Assembly (NCBI RefSeq): GCF_030369675.1 | Contig: NZ_CP128477.1 | Coordinates: 3,018,001 to 3,082,000, forward strand | From: Peteryoungia algae | GTDB taxonomy: Bacteria; Pseudomonadota; Alphaproteobacteria; Rhizobiales; Rhizobiaceae | Length of the DNA stretch: 64,000 nt | Direction: 5' to 3' | Part shown: positions 9,601 to 17,056 of the stretch, piece after piece | How positions within the stretch are numbered: the first letter of the stretch is position 1 | Layout: the number at the start of each line of letters is the position of its first letter | Made by a program: the position numbers and the translations under genes | Notes under the pieces: model-generated | What the model was told of the DNA's origin: nothing | The model's input: the letters and a program-made list of their open reading frames with translations, nothing else | Databases searched by the model: none

Positions 9601-10881
9601 GCCTCGCTGACACCGGCACAGATCGGCGCCCTCACACCACAACAGGTCACCCTCCTGTCGACAACACAGGTTGGCGCCCTGGGTGCCAACCAGGTCGCCG
9701 CGCTGTCAAACGACAGCCTGGCCACCCTCACGAGTGAAAAGATCGCCGCATTGAACGCCAAGGCTATTCCGGGGCTGACCACCGCTCAGATTGCCTCCAT
9801 GTCGACAACCCAGATCGACAGTCTCAGCCAGACCCAGATTGCCGCACTGACGGCCACGCAGATCGGTGCACTCTCGTCCGCACAGCTGGCGACGCTCTCC
9901 AACGCCGAGCTTGCTGCAATCGCACCATCCGCGATCTCGGGCTTGTCGGCCGCCAACATTTCCGGCCTGAGCCAGGAGCAGATCGGGGTGCTGACGGCAG
10001 CACAGGTCGGCGCCTTGACCTTCGATCAGTTGAATGCACTGCGGCCGGACCAGCTCGGCGTGATGACCGCAACGCAGATTGGCGCCCTCACGGCAACCCA
10101 GATCGCCTCGCTTTCGTCAGGAACCATTTCGGCCCTGTCGGCCACGCAGATCGCAGCCATTTCCACGAAGGCCATTGCCGGCCTGAGCAGTGCGCAAATC
10201 GCCACACTGACGGCAAGCCAGATCGACGCGATGACCTCTGTCCAGCTCGGTGCGCTGAGCGCCACCCAGCTGGCCGCCTTTAGCCCGGCCGCCCTCGAAA
10301 CCTTGTCCTCTGCCGACATTGCGGCATTGTCCCCGAGCGCCATCGGCGGTCTGGCACCGGCGGTCTTCGCAACACTGCAACCCGAACAGATCGCAGCCCT
10401 GACCACGGGGCAAGTCGCCGGTCTTACCTATCATCAGCTTCGGGCGATGACCCAGGATCAGGTCGGGGCGCTGACGACGGCACAGATCGGCTCGATGAAC
10501 GCCATCCAGTTGGCGACGCTTGGAACCGACAAGCTGAACTGGATGTCGACCAGCCAGATTGCGTCCATGGATCCCAAGGCAATCGGTGGCTTGACCGTGT
10601 CACAGGTCGGAGCTTTCTCGGCGGACCAGGCGGAAGCCCTGACGGCCGCACAGGTGGCCGGCCTGAATTCGGCGCAGTTGACGGCGCTGGGCGCCACCAA
10701 CTTCAGAACCTTCTCGACCGATGACATCGCGGCAATCAGCCAGCAGGCGCTTCCCGGCCTGACGGTGAGCCAGATCTCGAACATGACTCCGGCCCAGTTG
10801 CGGGCGATCAGCGCGACCCAGTCCAACAATCTGAGCCCTGAACAGATCTCGGCGGTTCTCGCCGCCTATCAGGCCGTTTAA
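6634..10881 (+). CDS. Giant octapeptide-repeat protein, 1415 residues, function unknown
   Basis: After 11 leader residues the protein is 175 consecutive octads (nt 6667-10866) with no insertion or deletion, ending in YQAV. The octad consensus is Q-[IVL]-x-[AGS]-[LMF]-[ST]-x-x. By hand count Gln occupies position 1 in about 122 octads, and Ser or Thr fills position 6 in roughly three quarters. I see no cysteine, few charges, no signal peptide, no membrane helix and no recognisable catalytic domain. The S/T-x-x-Q pattern is a classical helix capping box, so a solenoid of very short helices is a reasonable structural guess. Base composition and codon use match the neighbours. The gene stands alone, divergent from the ATPase and convergent with phnF. 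I do not recognise a named family. Confidence 0.9.
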   Translation: MTSPISLLSPAQIRALPNSTVNSWSDEEVSQLSSSQVNALTSSQISALQTEAVAGLSTSQLKAIAPRSITGLTLDQITALSTEDVSSLVSTQVAAMSATQLGGLSTEQSEALTPAQIARLTATQLSAFSAEDLATFSAEDMAAINTAALRGQSPERIAGLSTTQIAALKSTQIAALSPAQIAALTPEQVAAFSNTQIAALSGTQVAALTTDQLGALSTTQFTAISARAVVGLSTTQIAALGNEKIGALTTVQMASLTSRQLAALSVEQVASFSTSQLSAINSRAISGLSTDQVAALSPTQVASLTGAQISALTRTQMSAFSEDQLSALTATQVRALSASQITALPPATVAGFTTTQIAALTPKTVAGLNAEQLAAMSVDQVKSLSTSQISAMTATQVASLSTAQISGLSPAQIGAFSSAAVTGLTSSQISSLSFNQLAAMSTTQISALKATQVAVFTPDQIAGFTATQIRGLTGTQIAAMPVEAIASLSGEQIAALSVRAMAGLTADQIGAMSMDQLDGLSTSQVGALSAAQIKAMPAELIDAMSPAKIAAISTKAITGLTAERMAALGPDQIAALTTSQIKALKAEQIAGLTAFQTEAMSNGQITALTAAQISALSVSAVKAWSPSQIAALSPASITGLTTEQITALEDSQIDGLTAAQFARMNGPQIGALSKAQLAALLPAEIAAISTSAISSISADKIDSLSLEQIARLTTGQIAAMKNEQVVAFTPTQLASLSASQLQAVTTAQIASLSPSNIASLSREQIAGLSARTISALSTDQIAAMSADQIDAMTATQISGLTAAQLGAMRKSDILAFLPAEIAAINTSAFASLDAETIAALNLDQVAALTPAQLGAMSAEQVAALTPTQVDALSAKQVAGFGATQAAALTTASLGAMSPEQIAALSASAISALSTNQIAALSTNQIEALTTAQMGALTGAQVAALTPTQLSSLPTAKLAALSATGIGGMTTQQIAALGADQISALTASQIASLTPAQIGALTPQQVTLLSTTQVGALGANQVAALSNDSLATLTSEKIAALNAKAIPGLTTAQIASMSTTQIDSLSQTQIAALTATQIGALSSAQLATLSNAELAAIAPSAISGLSAANISGLSQEQIGVLTAAQVGALTFDQLNALRPDQLGVMTATQIGALTATQIASLSSGTISALSATQIAAISTKAIAGLSSAQIATLTASQIDAMTSVQLGALSATQLAAFSPAALETLSSADIAALSPSAIGGLAPAVFATLQPEQIAALTTGQVAGLTYHQLRAMTQDQVGALTTAQIGSMNAIQLATLGTDKLNWMSTSQIASMDPKAIGGLTVSQVGAFSADQAEALTAAQVAGLNSAQLTALGATNFRTFSTDDIAAISQQALPGLTVSQISNMTPAQLRAISATQSNNLSPEQISAVLAAYQAV
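7075..10746 (+). repeat. Nine tandem 408-bp (136-residue, 17-octad) super-repeats inside the octapeptide gene
   Basis: Numbering octads from nt 6667, the octads that begin with A (or G) in the form A-I-x-x-L fall at 18, 35, 52, 69, 86, 103, 120, 137, 154 and 171, exactly 17 apart. A second non-Gln marker falls at 28, 45, 62, 79, 96, 113, 130, 147 and 164, and a third at 43, 60, 77, 94, 111, 128, 145 and 162. Copies start at 7075, 7483, 7891, 8299, 8707, 9115, 9523, 9931 and 10339, with a partial tenth from 10747 to 10866. The copies are diverged in DNA, so they are old. Confidence 0.88.
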
Positions 10882-10890
10882 TGTCTGCGG

Positions 10891-10919
10891 GATGAGGTCG
10901 GCAAAAGGCCGGCCTCATC
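10891..10919. terminator. 12-bp hairpin between the convergent repeat gene and phnF
   Basis: The stem GATGAGGTCGGC / GCCGGCCTCATC with an AAAAG loop (one G-T pair) abuts the phnF stop codon at 10920-10922. It is placed to end transcription from both sides, but neither side has a good T-run. Confidence 0.5.
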
Positions 10920-11639
10920 TCAGTTTCGAATGGTGAACTGGACCCGGTCTGCCGGGAAACGGGTGACCGCGAATTGGATGGGACGCCCCTCCGGATCGGT
11001 GTTCACCGCGTGCGTGACGAGCACGATTGCACCCGGCGTCAATTCCAGATGTGCGACGTCGTCCGGCTCGGCATGCACCGCTGAAATCTCCGTCACGTCG
11101 CGCAAGTAGTCATCCACGCCACATGCCGACAGGGCACGGGTGATCGAACCTGTCTCGGCAAAAGTCTTGTCGATGCCGGCGAACCGCTCGGCCGGAAACC
11201 ACATCGTGGAGCGCGAGACGGCCCGTCCATCCGCTGTTCGGACCCCGTCCAGTCTCAAGACCTCATCTCCCTGCGACAACTGCAAACGCTCGATCAGGTC
11301 CGGCGTGGCCACCTCACGCGAGGACGAGAGAAGAATACCCTTGAGATCGCGCGCCTGCTCCCCGATGCCTTGCGTGAAGCGCGTACGCCGGCTGATCGGG
11401 AAATCGAACTTGTCGCGCTGGATGATCATGGTGCCCCGGCCCTGTGCCGCACGCACGATCCCCTCCTGCTGCAGGGCGGCTAGCGCCGCCCGCACCGTGT
11501 GCCGGTTGACCCCGAATTCCTGTGCCAAGGCGGTTTCGGCCGGCACCATGCCTGTCCTGTCATAAAGACCTGCCAGGATGTTGGCGCGGATCCGATCGGA
11601 AATCTGGCGCCACAGGGCAACGCCCTTCTGTCTCTGCAT
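10920..11639 (-). CDS. phnF: Phosphonate-metabolism transcriptional repressor PhnF (GntR/UTRA)
   Basis: A GntR winged helix (VPAETALAQEFGVNRHTVRAAL split across two helices) is followed by a UTRA ligand-binding domain (FTQGIGEQ, then alternating strands to IQFAVTRFPADRV). This HutC/PhnF subfamily layout and its position divergent from phnG identify it as PhnF, the repressor of the C-P lyase operon. The start at 11639 (MQRQKGVALW) gives 239 residues; an upstream ATG at 11663 would add eight. It probably also represses itself through the shared intergenic region, where inverted repeats overlap the phnG transcription start. The effector is presumably a phosphonate or ribosyl intermediate. Confidence 0.92.
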   Translation of the reverse strand: MQRQKGVALWRQISDRIRANILAGLYDRTGMVPAETALAQEFGVNRHTVRAALAALQQEGIVRAAQGRGTMIIQRDKFDFPISRRTRFTQGIGEQARDLKGILLSSSREVATPDLIERLQLSQGDEVLRLDGVRTADGRAVSRSTMWFPAERFAGIDKTFAETGSITRALSACGVDDYLRDVTEISAVHAEPDDVAHLELTPGAIVLVTHAVNTDPEGRPIQFAVTRFPADRVQFTIRN

Positions 11640-11667
11640 CACTGGAATTGGGCTCCCTGTCACAAGC

Positions 11668-11696
11668 TTGTCACGACCAGCGACTACTTCTAAAGT
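11668..11696 (+). promoter_or_regulatory. Candidate promoter of the phn operon
   Basis: TTGTCA (11668-11673) and TAAAGT (11691-11696) are separated by 17 bp, and transcription would start near 11703, about 40 bases before the phnG ATG. The -10 box matches consensus at four of six positions. Confidence 0.5.
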
Positions 11697-11700
11697 AACT

Positions 11701-11725
11701 TGTATAGTTGTCTACATTACTAGAC
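11701..11725. promoter_or_regulatory. Overlapping inverted repeats, candidate PhnF operator
   Basis: Two overlapping dyads are visible: TGTATAG-TT-GTCTACA (11701-11716, one mismatch pair in each arm) and GTCTA-N6-TAGAC (11710-11725, perfect). Both cover the predicted start of phn transcription, the expected place for a GntR/UTRA repressor to bind. Confidence 0.5.
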
Positions 11726-11741
11726 ATTTCGAGGACTGACA

Positions 11742-12212
11742 ATGCACAGAGCCAACGAAATCGAACCCGGTGCACCGGCCAGGCGAAAGCGGATCGTCGA
11801 TCTGCTGGCCAGGGCCACGCTTGCCGAACTGCAGGATGCCATCGCGACGATCGAACCCGCGCCGGGCTTCACTACGCTGCGCGGTCCGGAAACCGGACTC
11901 GTGATGGTCAAGGGTCGCATCGGCGGCGGCGGCGCGCCCTTCAATCTTGGCGAAGCGACCGTGAGCCGGGCAAGCGTGCGGCTCGCCGACGGGCGCATCG
12001 GCCACGGCTATCGCCTCGGCACGAACCGGAAGGCAGCGAGCCTCTCGGCCGTGCTCGACGCCCTGGCGCAAGACGAAGCGGCCCTGGCCATGCTGGAGCC
12101 CGCACTCTTCGCGCCACTTGAGGCACGCCTCGCAGCGGAGGCCGAACGACTGGAAACCGAGACGGCTGCCACGAAGGTCGATTTCTTCACCATGGTTCGC
12201 GGAGAAGACTGA
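11742..12212 (+). CDS. phnG: C-P lyase core complex subunit PhnG
   Basis: The 156-residue product is collinear with PhnG, the subunit that with PhnH, PhnI and PhnJ forms the C-P lyase core complex and with PhnI, PhnH and PhnL helps attach methylphosphonate to the ribose of ATP. Recognisable segments include RKRIVDLLARAT, ETGLVMVKGR and RLADGRIGHGYRLGTNRKAA. It is the first gene of the operon and its TGA overlaps the phnH ATG (ATGA-type junction at 12209-12212), indicating translational coupling. It is expected to be induced by phosphate starvation or phosphonate, with PhnF as the local repressor. Confidence 0.95.
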   Translation: MHRANEIEPGAPARRKRIVDLLARATLAELQDAIATIEPAPGFTTLRGPETGLVMVKGRIGGGGAPFNLGEATVSRASVRLADGRIGHGYRLGTNRKAASLSAVLDALAQDEAALAMLEPALFAPLEARLAAEAERLETETAATKVDFFTMVRGED

Positions 12213-12820
12213 TGCTTGAACACACCGAAACCCTGGAGGGCGGCTTCCCCGATGCCGCAACACATGCACAGGAAATCTTTCGCGCCGTCATGGATGCCAT
12301 GGCCCGGCCCGGGACCCTCGGCCTCGTGCAGGTGCCGGTCGCGCCACCCGCACCGCTTGGCATTGCCGCCGGCGCTCTGCTGCTGACACTCTGCGACCAT
12401 GACACCCCCATCTGGGTATCATCGACCATTGCGAAATCGGCCCTGCCCGCCTGGATCAGTTTCCATACGGGGGCGAGCCTGACCAGCGACAAATCCGAAA
12501 CCGGGTTTGCCTTTGTCGAAGCCGGGGCTCCGATTCCTTCGCTCACGCAGTTTTCCCCTGGCACCCAGGAATATCCGGATCGGTCGACAACGCTGGTGAT
12601 CGAGGTTGCAGCACTCGACGATGGCCAACCGCTGCATCTGACGGGCCCTGGTATCCGCGATACAGCCATGATCGCACCGGAAGGCCTGCCGGAAACCTTC
12701 CTGCGGCAATGGAGTGACAATGGCGCAATCTTCCCGCGCGGGGTCGATGTCATCCTCAGCTGCGGCCACCGCTTTATAGCCCTTCCGCGCACCACCAAGA
12801 TCCGTGAGATGGAGGCCTGA
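12212..12820 (+). CDS. phnH: C-P lyase core complex subunit PhnH
   Basis: The 202-residue protein matches PhnH in size and position and contains the typical opening FRAVMDAMARPG and the GPGIRD segment. PhnH resembles a PLP-transferase fold without the catalytic lysine and is a structural member of the PhnGHIJ complex. It overlaps phnG at its start and ends four bases before the phnI ATG. No truncation or frameshift is seen. Confidence 0.95.
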   Translation: MLEHTETLEGGFPDAATHAQEIFRAVMDAMARPGTLGLVQVPVAPPAPLGIAAGALLLTLCDHDTPIWVSSTIAKSALPAWISFHTGASLTSDKSETGFAFVEAGAPIPSLTQFSPGTQEYPDRSTTLVIEVAALDDGQPLHLTGPGIRDTAMIAPEGLPETFLRQWSDNGAIFPRGVDVILSCGHRFIALPRTTKIREMEA

Positions 12821-12823
12821 GCC

Positions 12824-13930
12824 ATGTATGTTGCCGTCAAGGGTGGCGAAAAGGCCATCGCCAACGCCCACAAACTGCTCGCAGACCGCCGGCGTGGAGA
12901 TCGGGCGCTGCCATCCGTCACCATCGACCAGATCGTTGCCCAGCTGGGCCTTGCTGTTGATCGCGTGATGGCCGAAGCGTCGCTCTACGACTGTGCGCTC
13001 GCGGCACTGGCCCTCAAGCAGTCGCGCGGCGACATGATCGAGGCAATCTTCCTTCTGCGCGCCTATCGCACGACGCTGCCACGCTTCGGCACCTCGCGTC
13101 CGATCGAAACAGGCGGCATGCGCGTGGAGCGCCGTGTCTCCGCCACTTACAAGGATCTGCCCGGCGGACAACTGCTTGGGCCCACCTTCGACTACACCCA
13201 TCGCCTGCTGGATCCTTCACTGCTTGACGATGATGCCGTGGAGACGGGCGAACAGCGCGAGGGCGGCCTCGAGCATGTCATGCGGGTCTCGGACATTCTC
13301 GACGGCGAAGGCCTGATCGAGCCGGACGGCGAGATGCCGGAAGATCACATCGCAGGCGACATAACCCGTGAACCGATGGAATTTCCGATGCCACGCGACC
13401 TGCGTCTCCAGGCGCTCGCCCGCGGCGACGAGGGCTTCCTGCTGGCGCTCGGTTATTCGACACAACGCGGCTATGGCCGTTCTCATCCCTTTGTCGGCGA
13501 GATCCGCATGGGGCTCGTCGAGGTGGAGTTCGACGTCCCGGAGCTCGGCTTTGCCGTCTCGCTCGGCGAGATCCGGGTGACGGAATGCCAGATGGTCAAC
13601 CAGTTCAAGGGATCGGCCAAGGCGCCGCCCCAGTTCACCCGCGGATATGGTCTTGTCTTTGGCCAGAGTGAGCGAAAGGCCATGTCCATGTCGCTCGTCG
13701 ATCGGGCGCTCCGGACGGAGGAATTCGGCGAGGACGTCGTCGCGCCTGCCCAGGACGAAGAATTTGTCATCTCCCATTGCGACAACGTCCAGGCAACCGG
13801 CTTTGTCGAACATCTGAAGCTGCCCCACTACGTCGACTTCCAGGCAGAACTCGACCTTGTCCGCCGGATGCGGGCCAAGCACGAGGCCAGCCGCACCGAA
13901 CAGACTGACCTGAAGGAGGCGGCAGAATGA
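12824..13930 (+). CDS. phnI: C-P lyase subunit PhnI (nucleosidase component)
   Basis: A full-length PhnI of 368 residues starting MYVAVKGGEKAI. PhnI has purine nucleosidase activity and, with PhnG, PhnH and PhnL, displaces adenine from ATP to make alpha-ribosyl alkylphosphonate triphosphate. Family segments MRVERRVSATYKDLPGGQ and FTRGYGLVFGQSERKAMSMS are present. A GGAGG ribosome binding site lies inside the end of phnH. The 3' end overlaps the start of phnJ by four bases. Confidence 0.96.
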   Translation: MYVAVKGGEKAIANAHKLLADRRRGDRALPSVTIDQIVAQLGLAVDRVMAEASLYDCALAALALKQSRGDMIEAIFLLRAYRTTLPRFGTSRPIETGGMRVERRVSATYKDLPGGQLLGPTFDYTHRLLDPSLLDDDAVETGEQREGGLEHVMRVSDILDGEGLIEPDGEMPEDHIAGDITREPMEFPMPRDLRLQALARGDEGFLLALGYSTQRGYGRSHPFVGEIRMGLVEVEFDVPELGFAVSLGEIRVTECQMVNQFKGSAKAPPQFTRGYGLVFGQSERKAMSMSLVDRALRTEEFGEDVVAPAQDEEFVISHCDNVQATGFVEHLKLPHYVDFQAELDLVRRMRAKHEASRTEQTDLKEAAE

Positions 13931-14832
13931 CCGCGCTGGCTACCGAACTCGCCACTTACAATTTCGCCTATCTGGACGAACAGACCAAGCGCATGATCCG
14001 CCGCGCGATCCTGAAGGCAATTGCCATTCCCGGGTACCAGGTGCCGTTTGCCAGCCGTGAAATGCCGATGCCCTACGGCTGGGGCACCGGCGGTGTGCAG
14101 GTCACCGCTTCGATCATCGGACGCGACGATACGCTCAAGGTCATCGACCAGGGCGCCGACGACACGACGAACGCCGTCTCCATCCGCGCCTTCTTCCAGA
14201 AAGTCGCAAATGTCGCCGTGACCACAAAGACGAGTGAAGCGACGATCATCCAGACACGCCACCGCATTCCCGAGGAAAGATTGAAGGAGGGTCAGGTTCT
14301 GGTTTACCAGGTCCCGATCCCCGAACCGCTGCGTTTCCTCGAGCCGCGTGAGACCGAGACGCGCAAGATGCATGCGCTTGAAGAATACGGGCTCATGCAT
14401 GTGAAGCTCTACGAGGACATCGCCAAGCACGGCCGCATCGCCACGACCTACGCCTATCCGGTGAAGGTCGAGGGACGCTACGTCATGGACCCTTCGCCAA
14501 CACCGAAATTCGACAATCCCAAGATGCACATGTCGGAAGCCCTGCAACTCTTCGGCGCTGGCCGCGAGAAGCGCATCTACGCTGTCCCGCCCTTCACCGA
14601 CGTCGTCAGCCTCGACTTCGAGGACCATCCCTTCGAGATCCAGACCTTCGACAAGCCCTGTGCGCTCTGCGGCGCCCACAATGTCTATCTCGACGAAGTG
14701 GTGCTCGACGACAAGGGTGGCCGAATGTTCGTCTGCTCCGACACCGACCATTGCGAGACGCGCCAGGCCGAGGGCCATGTCGGCGAAATGCTCGCCCAGA
14801 ACCCAAAGCTCTCCAAGGAGGCCGCGGAATGA
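13927..14832 (+). CDS. phnJ: Alpha-D-ribose 1-methylphosphonate 5-phosphate C-P lyase PhnJ
   Basis: The 301-residue radical-SAM-type enzyme cleaves the C-P bond. Its Cys pattern C245-x2-C248-x21-C270-x5-C276 reproduces the spacing of the E. coli enzyme, where three cysteines bind the 4Fe-4S cluster and the last forms the thiyl radical; all four are intact here. Flanking segments include MPMPYGWGTGGVQ and KPCALCGAHNVY. The gene overlaps phnI at its start and phnK at its end by four bases each, so the core subunits are probably made in coupled amounts. Confidence 0.97.
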   Translation: MTALATELATYNFAYLDEQTKRMIRRAILKAIAIPGYQVPFASREMPMPYGWGTGGVQVTASIIGRDDTLKVIDQGADDTTNAVSIRAFFQKVANVAVTTKTSEATIIQTRHRIPEERLKEGQVLVYQVPIPEPLRFLEPRETETRKMHALEEYGLMHVKLYEDIAKHGRIATTYAYPVKVEGRYVMDPSPTPKFDNPKMHMSEALQLFGAGREKRIYAVPPFTDVVSLDFEDHPFEIQTFDKPCALCGAHNVYLDEVVLDDKGGRMFVCSDTDHCETRQAEGHVGEMLAQNPKLSKEAAE

Positions 14833-15605
14833 GCGACCAGCCGCTTCTGAAAGTTCGCAACCTCTCGAAGTTCTATGGCAAGCGCATAGGCTGCTCGAAC
14901 GTATCCTTCGACCTGTGGCCGGGCGAAGTGCTGGCCATCGTCGGCGAAAGCGGCTCGGGCAAGACGACCCTTCTGAACTGCCTGTCGACCCGGCTCATGC
15001 CAACGACCGGCAGCGTCGACTACCATATGCGCGACGGCCAGTATCGCGAGCTCTACCATATGGGTGAAGCCGAACGTCGCTTCCTGATGCGGACCGACTG
15101 GGGCTTCGTGCACCAGAACCCTGCCGACGGACTGCGCATGACGGTCTCCGCCGGCGCCAATGTCGGAGAGCGCCTGATGGCAATCGGTGACCGGCATTAT
15201 GGAAAGATTCGCCAGACAGCAAGCGAATGGCTGGAGCGGGTGGAGATTTCCATCGACCGCATCGACGACCAGCCGCGCGCCTTCTCCGGCGGCATGCGCC
15301 AGCGCCTGCAGATTGCCCGCAATCTCGTGACCGGGCCCCGCCTCGTCTTCATGGACGAGCCGACCGGTGGCCTCGATGTCTCGGTCCAGGCTCGCCTGCT
15401 CGATCTCGTCCGCGGCCTCGTCAACGATCTCGGCCTTTCGGCCATCGTGGTCACCCACGATCTCGCCGTGGCCCGACTTCTGTCTCATCGGATGATGGTC
15501 ATGAAGGATGGCAATGTGATTGAACACGGCCTGACCGACCGCGTCCTCGACGACCCCCGCGAACCCTATACGCAGTTGCTCGTATCCTCGATCCTGCAGG
15601 TCTGA
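14829..15605 (+). CDS. phnK: C-P lyase-associated ABC-type ATPase PhnK
   Basis: A 258-residue ABC ATPase with Walker A GESGSGKTT, signature FSGGMRQRLQ and Walker B RLVFMDEPTGGLD, plus the H-loop VTHDLAV. PhnK docks on the C-P lyase core complex rather than on a membrane permease and supports phosphonate breakdown. The ATG at 14829 overlaps the phnJ stop; longer upstream starts would run into phnJ and have no family support. Confidence 0.95.
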   Translation: MSDQPLLKVRNLSKFYGKRIGCSNVSFDLWPGEVLAIVGESGSGKTTLLNCLSTRLMPTTGSVDYHMRDGQYRELYHMGEAERRFLMRTDWGFVHQNPADGLRMTVSAGANVGERLMAIGDRHYGKIRQTASEWLERVEISIDRIDDQPRAFSGGMRQRLQIARNLVTGPRLVFMDEPTGGLDVSVQARLLDLVRGLVNDLGLSAIVVTHDLAVARLLSHRMMVMKDGNVIEHGLTDRVLDDPREPYTQLLVSSILQV

Positions 15606-15616
15606 CGGAGATATTC

Positions 15617-16324
15617 ATGGCCACGCCCCTCATTGTTTCGGAAGTCGCGAAAAGCTTCATCATGCATCTGCGCGGCGGGCTCGTCCTGCCGGTGATCTCC
15701 AACGTATCTTTCTCGGTGGCGGCCGGGGAATGCGTCGTGCTCGGCGGCCCCTCGGGCATCGGCAAGAGCTCGATCCTGAAGATGCTCTACGGCAATTATG
15801 CCGTCGATCAGGGACAGATCCTGATCAATCACGGCGGCCGCATCGTCGATATCGCGAGTGCCGATCCGCGCATGGTGCTCGAAGTCCGGCGCGGTACACT
15901 CGGCTATGTGAGCCAATTCCTGCGCACCGTACCACGCGTCTCGACGCTCGATGTCGTCGCCGAACCGCTTGTCGCACGCGGCACCGCAGTCGAAGAGGCC
16001 CGCGAACGCGCAAGCGAACTTCTGGACCGGCTGAATTTGCCGCAGGATCTCTGGCAGCTGCCCCCCTCTACCTTCTCTGGCGGAGAGCAGCAGCGCGTCA
16101 ACATCGCGCGCGGCTTCATCACCGATCATACCGTGCTGTTGCTGGACGAGCCCACCGCTTCGCTCGATGCCACGAACCGTGCCGTGGTGGTCTCGATGAT
16201 CCGCGCCAAGAAGGAAGCAGGCGTTGCCCTGCTCGGCATCTTCCACGACGAGGAAGTCCGCGAAGCGGTTGCTGACCGGATCCTCGACGTCATGCAGTTT
16301 TCGCCCCGCAAGGCTGCAGCATGA
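15617..16324 (+). CDS. phnL: C-P lyase ABC-type ATPase PhnL
   Basis: A 235-residue ABC ATPase similar in size to PhnL, with Walker [11 protein letters not shown], signature [14 protein letters not shown] and Walker [12 protein letters not shown]. PhnL works with PhnG, PhnH and PhnI in the ribosylation step and can form a heterodimeric ATPase assembly with PhnK on the core complex. GGAG lies about nine bases before the start. The last four bases overlap the next gene, an acetyltransferase. Confidence 0.95.
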   Translation: MATPLIVSEVAKSFIMHLRGGLVLPVISNVSFSVAAGECVVLGGPSGIGKSSILKMLYGNYAVDQGQILINHGGRIVDIASADPRMVLEVRRGTLGYVSQFLRTVPRVSTLDVVAEPLVARGTAVEEARERASELLDRLNLPQDLWQLPPSTFSGGEQQRVNIARGFITDHTVLLLDEPTASLDATNRAVVVSMIRAKKEAGVALLGIFHDEEVREAVADRILDVMQFSPRKAAA

Positions 16325-16935
16325 CGAAAAAGCTCGGGATTGAACCCCTCGTCCACGAGACCGCTCGGGTCATCAATTCGACGCTCGGCCGCTACACTGA
16401 AGTCGCCGATCGCTGCCGCCTCGATGAGGTGGAGATGGGCGACTATTCCTACATCATGCAGGATGGCTCCATCTGGTGCGCGACGGTCGGGAAGTTCGCC
16501 AATATCGCGGCGGCCGTACGTATCAACGCCACCAACCACCCGACCTGGCGCCCGACGCTGCATCATTTCACCTATCGCGCTGCCGACTATTTTGATGGTG
16601 CGGAAAACGATCACGACTTCTTCGCCTGGCGTCGGGGAAACCGCGTGGTGATCGGACACGACGTCTGGATCGGCCATGGTGCGACAATTCTCCCCGGCGT
16701 CAACGTCGGTGACGGCGCGGTGGTCGGCGCAGGTGCCGTCGTCTCACGCGATGTGGCCCCCTACACCATCGTCGGCGGTGTTCCGGCAAAGCTGATCCGC
16801 GAACGGTTTCCCGGACCGGTTGCCGAACGCATGCGGGCACTCGCCTGGTGGGACTGGGATCATGACCGGCTGTTCGCTGCACTCGACGATTTTCGTCACA
16901 TGGACACAGAAACCTTTATCGAAAAACACCGATAA
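16321..16935 (+). CDS. Left-handed beta-helix (hexapeptide repeat) acetyltransferase of the phn operon
   Basis: The 204-residue protein shows hexapeptide repeats in the N-terminal half ([24 protein letters not shown]) and a second block [22 protein letters not shown], with [15 protein letters not shown] and a [12 protein letters not shown] ending typical of xenobiotic acetyltransferases. A related family sits in many C-P lyase operons. It may acetylate aminoalkylphosphonates, as PhnO does with an unrelated fold; that is inference from position. It overlaps phnL by four bases, and a 121-bp gap follows before phnC. Confidence 0.85.
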   Translation: MTKKLGIEPLVHETARVINSTLGRYTEVADRCRLDEVEMGDYSYIMQDGSIWCATVGKFANIAAAVRINATNHPTWRPTLHHFTYRAADYFDGAENDHDFFAWRRGNRVVIGHDVWIGHGATILPGVNVGDGAVVGAGAVVSRDVAPYTIVGGVPAKLIRERFPGPVAERMRALAWWDWDHDRLFAALDDFRHMDTETFIEKHR

Positions 16936-17056
16936 TACCATTATTTTCAAGCGGTTATACGGTTTAACAAATCCTACACAAATCTGACATTCCGGCTTCA
17001 CGGGCCACCGCTAATGCATTCCCAGCACCGCAATTAATGACGGCGAAGGAAAGACG

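Noticed and set aside
6667-10866. CRISPR array or satellite DNA suggested by the regular 24-bp period
   Set aside because: The period is exactly eight codons of one open frame, DNA copies are diverged, and there are no unique spacers.
6634-10881. TAL-effector or BurrH-like DNA-binding protein
   Set aside because: Octads resemble only the first helix of a TAL repeat; there is no 33-35-residue unit, no second helix and no base-reading residue pair.
16965-17000. Possible Pho box (CTGACAT-like) before phnC
   Set aside because: Only one half-site resembles the consensus; the 11-bp-spaced repeats expected for PhoB are not convincing.
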